Below, piece after piece: positions 59,637 to 64,000 of a stretch of DNA of 64,000 nucleotides. Below the pieces are notes generated by a model. The model saw only the letters and a program-made list of their open reading frames with translations. It searched no databases and was not told the DNA's origin. The translations under genes and the position numbers were made by a program. How positions within the stretch are numbered: the stretch's first letter is position 1; the number at the start of each line of letters is the position of its first letter. The stretch is from CBDCGS01 sp965216915 (GTDB taxonomy: Bacteria; Pseudomonadota; Alphaproteobacteria; UBA828): NCBI GenBank assembly GCA_965216915.1, contig CBDCGS010000011.1, positions 1,054,001 through 1,118,000 on the forward strand, read 5' to 3'.

Positions 59637-60199
59637 CCGACCGCGGGCGACATCATGGCTGTGCCGGCTGCACCGTCGGTGAGGAGGGGGTAGCGGCGGG
59701 GTTGGTAGAGCTGGTAGTGCCACCATTCGTTCAGGTAGTGGTCCCAGCCGGCGGAGGCCATCAGGCCGAGAAGCAGCATTCGGTTGCGCTGGGCTTCGCG
59801 CGGGATCTCGCTGATTCCGTGAAACGCCCGGGGCGTCAGATCGTCAAACCCGGTCGCCATGTCGAGCGGCACATGGTCGCTCGCGCGCACCAGCGTCAGG
59901 TCGACCGCGATTCCCCGCGAGTGCGGCGAGCCCCGCCGTGGGTCTGCCAGAAACGTCGGATCGGGACACGCATGCCACAGCGCCCATTGCGCGTCGGTGG
60001 GCCGAAAGGCATCGAAAATCTTCAGCTTGAGGTTCTGCGCGGCAGCGAGCTCGCAGGCGCCGCTGAGGCAAGCCGCAGCGTCCGGATGGAGAAAGCATGC
60101 GGCCCGGCGATAAATCGGACGTCCGGTGATGTTGGCGGCGCTCGCATAAGCAATATCGAGAACGACATCGAAGGCTGGGGGTGCGATCTCGGTGAGCAT
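59633..60199 (-). CDS. ddpX: D-alanyl-D-alanine dipeptidase (VanX/DdpX family)
   Basis: Zinc dipeptidase that cleaves D-Ala-D-Ala, recycling wall-derived dipeptides. The product is 188 residues from ATG 60199. The zinc-binding SPHSRGIAVDLTL and EWWHYQL motifs of the VanX/DdpX family are intact, with FDAFRPTDAQW upstream. No signal peptide is seen with this start, so a cytoplasmic role is likely, as for DdpX. The van resistance ligase and lactate dehydrogenase genes are absent, so there is no evidence for glycopeptide resistance. Encoded opposite a wall hydrolase. Confidence 0.92.
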   Translation of the reverse strand: MLTEIAPPAFDVVLDIAYASAANITGRPIYRRAACFLHPDAAACLSGACELAAAQNLKLKIFDAFRPTDAQWALWHACPDPTFLADPRRGSPHSRGIAVDLTLVRASDHVPLDMATGFDDLTPRAFHGISEIPREAQRNRMLLLGLMASAGWDHYLNEWWHYQLYQPRRYPLLTDGAAGTAMMSPAVG

Positions 60200-60332
60200 C
60201 AATCGCCTCTCGCGGGTGAATCCGTGGCCTCGCCGCGAGCACTTTAGGCGGTCGAGGCCCTCGCACCCAGCCTTGTTGCTGCCGGACATGGGCTGGTGGT
60301 AGACGAGGCCGGCGGATGGTGATGCGGTCGCG

Positions 60333-60989
60333 ATGAAGATCTTAGGCCTTGATACGGCGACAAGCGCCTGCTCGGTCGCGCTTTGGGCGGACGGACGGGT
60401 GGCGGCGAGCCACCATACCGAATCGGTGGCCGGCCACGCCGAGTGCTTGCTGCCGATGCTGGCTGACCTTTTGGCGGATGCCGGGACGACCTATGGCGCC
60501 CTCGACGCGCTTTCGGTCACCACCGGCCCGGGCTCGTTCACCGGGATCCGCATCGGTCTCGCGACGGCGCGGGCGTTGGCGCTCGCCCTCGGCATTCCGC
60601 TGGTCGGGTGTACCACCCTCGAAGTGCTCGCCGGCGGCGTCACCGCCGAGGAGCGAGCCGGGAAGACGGTTCTCGCGGTGTTGGAAGCCCGTCGTCCGCG
60701 CCTCTACGCGCAGGCTTTTGGGCCCGGACTGCCGGCGCTCCAGGCGCCCCGGGCGACCGACGTAGACGGTCTCTCTGACGAGATCGCCCAATGCCCGGAC
60801 CCGCCTCTCGTCGTGGGTACCGGTCATGCCGCGTTGCGAGGCGCGGGAGCGCGGCTGACCGTCGCTTCCGGAGCGCGGCACACGCCCGACGCCGCGGTTC
60901 TCGTTGCGCTCGCGGCCAATCGGCCGATACCGGAGCCCGGACGGCCCGTGCGTCCGCTTTATCTTCGTCCGGCGAGCGTTCGCCGATGA
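60333..60989 (+). CDS. tsaB: tRNA threonylcarbamoyladenosine biosynthesis protein TsaB
   Basis: Partner of TsaD in making t6A37 in ANN-decoding tRNAs. The 218-residue ASKHA-fold protein begins MKILGLDTATSACSVAL and has GPGSFTGIRIGLATARALA near residue 67, both diagnostic. It is coupled to rimI by a 4-bp overlap, a common proteobacterial pair. tsaE, its other partner, is often encoded beyond divL-like genes and is not in this window. Confidence 0.97.
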   Translation: MKILGLDTATSACSVALWADGRVAASHHTESVAGHAECLLPMLADLLADAGTTYGALDALSVTTGPGSFTGIRIGLATARALALALGIPLVGCTTLEVLAGGVTAEERAGKTVLAVLEARRPRLYAQAFGPGLPALQAPRATDVDGLSDEIAQCPDPPLVVGTGHAALRGAGARLTVASGARHTPDAAVLVALAANRPIPEPGRPVRPLYLRPASVRR

Positions 60990-61489
60990 CGGGGGCGCCG
61001 CCGGATACAGGCGTCGTGATCGACCGAATCGAATCCTACGATCTGGCGTCGGTGGCATCGCTCCATGCACGGTGCTTCGACGAGCCATGGCGACCGGAAT
61101 TGATACGGCGGATCGTGTTCCGCCCCGGTGGATTCGGCCTGTTCGCCCGACGCGACGGTCGTCCGGTCGGGTTCGTTCTGTGTCGATGGTCGGGCTCCGA
61201 AGGCGAGGTGTTGTCGCTCGGCGTTGCGCCGAGCACCCGCCGCCTCGGTCTCGGACGCACGTTGATGGACGCGGCCATGCGCGCCGCCCGCAGCAATGGC
61301 GTAAGCCTGCTCTATCTGGAGGTCGCCGAGGACAACGAACCAGCGCGCCAGCTCTACCGGGTTCTAGACTTCGTGCGGGTCGGGCGCCGCCGCGATTACT
61401 ACAAGCGGGGCAATGGCGCCAGCGTGGATGCGCTGACACTTCGGTGTCAACTCGCGGTGCCAGTCGCGCAACGAGACACGCCTCTCTAG
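60986..61489 (+). CDS. rimI: ribosomal protein S18 alanine N-acetyltransferase (RimI family)
   Basis: GNAT-fold acetyltransferase of 167 residues. The acetyl-CoA loop region is EVLSLGVAPSTRRLGLGRTLM, followed by LYLEVAEDNEPARQLY and the DYYKRG typical of RimI near the end. ATG 60986 overlaps the tsaB stop by 4 bp. The longer frame from 60791 lies inside tsaB. Confidence 0.93.
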   Translation: MTGAPPDTGVVIDRIESYDLASVASLHARCFDEPWRPELIRRIVFRPGGFGLFARRDGRPVGFVLCRWSGSEGEVLSLGVAPSTRRLGLGRTLMDAAMRAARSNGVSLLYLEVAEDNEPARQLYRVLDFVRVGRRRDYYKRGNGASVDALTLRCQLAVPVAQRDTPL

Positions 61490-61498
61490 CCGTTTTTA

Positions 61499-61527
61499 TT
61501 GCCATCGTGTGGACAAAACTCTATAAA
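61499..61527 (+). promoter_or_regulatory. vegetative-type promoter of mucR
   Basis: TTGCCA (61499-61504), a 17-bp spacer and TATAAA (61522-61527) form a good sigma-70-like promoter between rimI and mucR. The transcript would begin near 61535, about 32 bases before the mucR ATG, and the purine-rich GTAAAAGGGG lies upstream of that ATG. Confidence 0.6.
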
Positions 61528-61566
61528 GAGCGGGGACGAGGCGGAGTAAAAGGGGTTCAACTTACA

Positions 61567-61986
61567 ATGAGCGAAAAATCAAACACGGCCGGGTTGCTTG
61601 ATCTAACGACTGAGATCGTGTCGTCTCACGTGTCGAATAACTCCGTATCGCTTGCCGAGCTTCCGGAGTTGATCAAGCAGGTCCATTCGTCGCTCGCCCG
61701 TGTTTCGACGGAGGCCCAAAATCCGGCTCAGGAGCGGCCGCAGCCGGCCGTGTCGATCAAGCGGTCGGTGACCCCGGATTACATTGTTTGTCTTGAGGAC
61801 GGCAAAAAGCTGAAAATGCTGAAGCGCCACCTCAAGACGGCCTACGACATGACGCCTGCAGAGTATCGCGAGCGCTGGGGCCTGCCGGCCGACTATCCCA
61901 TGGTCGCGCCGAGCTATGCCGCGCAGCGCAGTATGCTCGCCAAGAAAATTGGCCTCGGAACAAAGTCGCGGCGCCGCAAGCGCTAG
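61567..61986 (+). CDS. mucR: MucR/Ros-family transcriptional regulator
   Basis: A 139-residue DNA-binding regulator of the alphaproteobacterial MucR/Ros family, H-NS-like in function and often self-regulating. The N-terminal part (SLAELPELIKQVHSSL) would mediate oligomerisation. The zinc-finger-like domain begins SVTPDYIVCLEDGKKLKMLKRH and continues TPAEYRERWGLP. The second Cys ligand position is Asp (C-x2-D) and the position four after the His is Ala, so classical Cys2His2 zinc binding looks incomplete. The C-terminus is very basic. ATG 61567 has a clear promoter upstream. Confidence 0.93.
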   Translation: MSEKSNTAGLLDLTTEIVSSHVSNNSVSLAELPELIKQVHSSLARVSTEAQNPAQERPQPAVSIKRSVTPDYIVCLEDGKKLKMLKRHLKTAYDMTPAEYRERWGLPADYPMVAPSYAAQRSMLAKKIGLGTKSRRRKR

Positions 61987-62118
61987 CCGTAGCGGGTAGA
62001 CGCTGGAGCGCGCCATCGAACCGCGTTGATGGCTGCGGCGTGCACTGGGCGCGATCGCCGCATATAATGCATTGCCGCGAGCCACGCACGATCGGCAAAA
62101 GGGCGGCGCGGGGGGACT

Positions 62119-62553
62119 TTGTCACGGTCGAATCTGGAGCAACGCTGCGTTGCGCTTGGTCTCAAGATGACCGAGCAAAGACGCATTGTGGCGCGCGTCC
62201 TGTCGGACGCCGATGACCATCCGGACGTCGAGGGTGTCTACCGGCGCGCGGTCGAAATCGATCCGCGCATCAGCCTCGCCACCGTTTACCGCACACTCCG
62301 GCTCTTCGAGGAATGCAACCTTCTCGAGCGGCATGATTTTCGCGACGGGCGTGCGCGCTACGAGGAGCTGCCCGACGAGCACCACGATCATCTCATCGAT
62401 CTCAGCTCGGGCAGGGTGATCGAGTTCCAGAACGAGGAGATCGAGCAGCTGCAACGCAAGGTGGCGGAGCGGTTGGGGTATCGGCTTGTCGATCACAGGT
62501 TGGAGCTCTACGCGGTGCCCCTCGGTTCGTCCAAGCCGCCCGAAGAGGCATAG
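62119..62553 (+). CDS. fur: Fur-family metalloregulator
   Basis: A 144-residue Fur protein: winged-helix N-terminus (ISLATVYRTLRLFEE) and dimerisation domain with the metal-site DEHHDHLIDL. It lacks the C-terminal CxxC pairs of enteric Fur, as many alphaproteobacterial Fur/Mur proteins do, so it may respond to iron or manganese. The first start is TTG 62119 preceded by GGGGGGA; ATG 62167 would cut off helix 1 and is less likely. olsB starts 5 bp after its stop. Confidence 0.93.
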   Translation: MSRSNLEQRCVALGLKMTEQRRIVARVLSDADDHPDVEGVYRRAVEIDPRISLATVYRTLRLFEECNLLERHDFRDGRARYEELPDEHHDHLIDLSSGRVIEFQNEEIEQLQRKVAERLGYRLVDHRLELYAVPLGSSKPPEEA

Positions 62554-62558
62554 CCGCG

Positions 62559-63341
62559 GTGGGCGACACCGATTTCATGACGGGGATCATCGCGGGCAGC
62601 CTGGAAGTGCGGCTCGCGCGAACACCGGAAGACACAGATGCGGCACAGGCGCTGCGCTATCGCGTGTTCTACGACGAGATGTCGGCGCAACCGTCACCCG
62701 AAATGGCCAAGCGGCGACGAGACTTCGATCGCTTCGACCCCTATTGCGATCATCTGTTGGTCGTCGATCACGCGAGGCCGCGCGGCATCGAGCAGGTCGT
62801 CGGAACCTATCGGCTCCTCCGCCGATCCGTCGCCGACGCGCACTGCGGGTTCTATTCAACCTGGGAGTACGACATCGCCCCGGTGGTGGCACATCCCGGG
62901 GAGATCTTGGAGCTCGGCCGCTCCTGCGTCGATTCCGCCTATCGCAACCGAGCGACGATGAGCCTGCTGTGGCGCGGCAACGCGGCCTATGTGATCCACC
63001 ACAATGTCACGCTGATGTTCGGGTGCGCGAGCTTTCCGGGCACCGATCCGGCCGAGCATGCGAACACCCTCGCCTATCTGTTTCACAACCACCTGGCGCC
63101 GCCGGAGCTGCGCCCGCGCGCGCTGCCGGAGCACTATGTCGACATGAACCTCTTGCCCAAGGAGGAGGTTGACAACCGCGCTGCGCTCAAGGCGATCCCG
63201 CCGGTCATCAAAGGCTACCTCCGGTTGAACGGGTTCGTCGGGGATGGCGGGGTGATCGATCGGCAGTGGGGCAGCGTGGATGTCAGCATTGTCGTCAAGA
63301 CCGACCTCGTAACCGAGCGCTACCGCGAGCGGCTGACATGA
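62559..63341 (+). CDS. olsB: L-ornithine N-alpha-acyltransferase-like GNAT protein (OlsB)
   Basis: A 260-residue GNAT-related acyltransferase of the OlsB/hemolysin-like family. The typical opening is LRYRVFYDEMSA, followed by DPYCDHLLVVD, VVGTYRLLR and the ELGRSCVDSAYRNR motif. OlsB makes lyso-ornithine lipid from ornithine and 3-hydroxyacyl-ACP. The overlap by 4 bp with an OlsA-like acyltransferase supports that pathway, although the pair occurs widely beside fur in alphaproteobacteria and the substrate is inferred. It starts with GTG. Confidence 0.85.
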   Translation: MGDTDFMTGIIAGSLEVRLARTPEDTDAAQALRYRVFYDEMSAQPSPEMAKRRRDFDRFDPYCDHLLVVDHARPRGIEQVVGTYRLLRRSVADAHCGFYSTWEYDIAPVVAHPGEILELGRSCVDSAYRNRATMSLLWRGNAAYVIHHNVTLMFGCASFPGTDPAEHANTLAYLFHNHLAPPELRPRALPEHYVDMNLLPKEEVDNRAALKAIPPVIKGYLRLNGFVGDGGVIDRQWGSVDVSIVVKTDLVTERYRERLT

Positions 63342-64000
63342 CCATGACCGCCCTCGTGACTCTGCTTCGGTTCCTAGGTTGGACGGTGTGTCTGGCCTCG
63401 CTCCAAATCGCCATGATCGCCATCAAGGCGCCGATTTCCCGGCGGCTGCCGATGGTTTGGCACCGCGGTTGTTGCCGGATCTTCGGCTTCCGCATCGAGC
63501 AGCACGGCAAGTTGTTGCGTCACAAGCCGACACTCTACGTCTGCAATCACACGTCCTATCTCGACATCAATTTGCTCGGCGCCGTCATCCCGGGCTGTTT
63601 CGTCGCCAAGGCGGAGGTCAGGCGCTGGCCGCTCCTCGGCTTTCTCTCGACGTTGCAACGCACCGTCTTTGTCGAGCGCCGCGCTTCGCGCACGGCCCAT
63701 CACCGTGACGAGATGACGTCGCGGCTCGAGGCCGGCGACAGCCTGATCCTGTTCCCGGAAGGCACCAGCAATGACGGCAATCGGGTCTTGCCGTTCAAGA
63801 GCGCGTTCTTCGCTATCGCAGAGAATCCGATCAACGGAGAGCCGCTGCAGGTGCAGCCGGTTTCCATTTCGTACACACGCCTCGACGGCATCCCGATCGG
63901 GCGCCGCTATCGGCCCTATTTTGCGTGGTACGGCGACATGGAACTGATGAGCCACCTCTGGACCGTGGCCGGCTTTGGCCGCATCACGGTGGTGATCGAA
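63338..64000 (+). CDS. olsA: lysophospholipid/lyso-ornithine acyltransferase (OlsA/PlsC family), cut by right edge
   Basis: The first 221 residues of a PlsC-type O-acyltransferase. A membrane segment lies near residues 8-28. The catalytic motif is NHTSYLD (His71, Asp76), with the acyl-acceptor motif FPEGTSNDG further on. Together with olsB it would complete ornithine lipid by acylating lyso-ornithine lipid; acylation of lysophosphatidate is the alternative. ATG 63338 overlaps the olsB stop by 4 bp. The C-terminus lies outside the window. Confidence 0.88.
   Translation, partial: MTMTALVTLLRFLGWTVCLASLQIAMIAIKAPISRRLPMVWHRGCCRIFGFRIEQHGKLLRHKPTLYVCNHTSYLDINLLGAVIPGCFVAKAEVRRWPLLGFLSTLQRTVFVERRASRTAHHRDEMTSRLEAGDSLILFPEGTSNDGNRVLPFKSAFFAIAENPINGEPLQVQPVSISYTRLDGIPIGRRYRPYFAWYGDMELMSHLWTVAGFGRITVVIE

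Noticed and set aside
59633..60199. VanX-based glycopeptide resistance
   Set aside because: Only the dipeptidase is present. The D-lactate ligase and dehydrogenase genes of van clusters are absent, and DdpX-type enzymes serve wall recycling.

Overview
The window is 64 kb of dense, GC-rich chromosome from an alphaproteobacterium. Placement near Rhodospirillales is an inference. The evidence is the gene content: a DivL-type tyrosine pseudokinase, a short HPr kinase lacking its N-terminal domain, a Ros/MucR regulator, the OlsB/OlsA-type pair, IalB and NnrU family proteins, a TIGR02186-like protein, a complete ccm operon and glutamate synthase with gltD before gltB. I saw no insertion sequence, prophage, integrase, CRISPR array or rRNA. 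One tRNA is present, tRNA-Ala(CGC).

Region 1 (1-12968, all minus strand) is a 13-kb same-strand run with many 4-bp start/stop overlaps. In transcription order: kdsD, lptC, lptA, lptB, rpoN, a short hpf, ptsN, hprK, rapZ, an EIIA-Man gene (ptsL), ptsH, ptsI, ahcY and divL, which is cut by the left edge. It joins Kdo/LPS export, sigma-54, a regulatory PTS with two EIIA outputs and an HPr kinase, the SAH-recycling enzyme and a cell-cycle pseudokinase. No sugar permease is visible.

Region 2 (13094-29676) holds an RNase D-like exonuclease and purM (convergent, with interlocked stop codons), an NDUFA9-like reductase, uppP, gltD-gltB, a class III adenylate cyclase with TolB-like and TPR regions, an old-yellow-enzyme-type oxidoreductase, acnA and an alpha/beta hydrolase.

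Region 3 (29715-38056, plus) is the cytochrome c maturation operon ccmA-B-C-(small ORF)-D-E-F-G-H-I. CcmI is enlarged by three tandem ~81-residue modules. It converges on a mreB that has no mreC or mreD beside it.

Region 4 (39110-42991) contains an AT-rich intergenic island carrying a perfect TTAA-N7-TTAA motif, the CtrA-box consensus. After it come a membrane-bound hybrid histidine kinase, a four-copy 15-bp tandem repeat and tRNA-Ala.

Region 5 (42992-57365) is housekeeping: yggT, yggU, folD, an nnrU-like gene, argG, two small membrane proteins, rlmN, an IalB-like gene, a SpoU methyltransferase, glnD, murJ, trpS, a TauE/SafE permease with a TIGR02186-like partner, and a Usp protein.

Region 6 (57559-64000) carries nfuA, a Bax-like glucosaminidase preceded by a possible small upstream ORF, a VanX/DdpX-type dipeptidase, tsaB, rimI, mucR, fur, olsB and olsA. 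The last is cut by the right edge.

The most notable points are the DivL homologue with Tyr in place of the phospho-accepting His, the perfect CtrA-type box in the AT-rich island, the tandemly expanded CcmI, and the 15-bp tandem repeat next to the tRNA gene.
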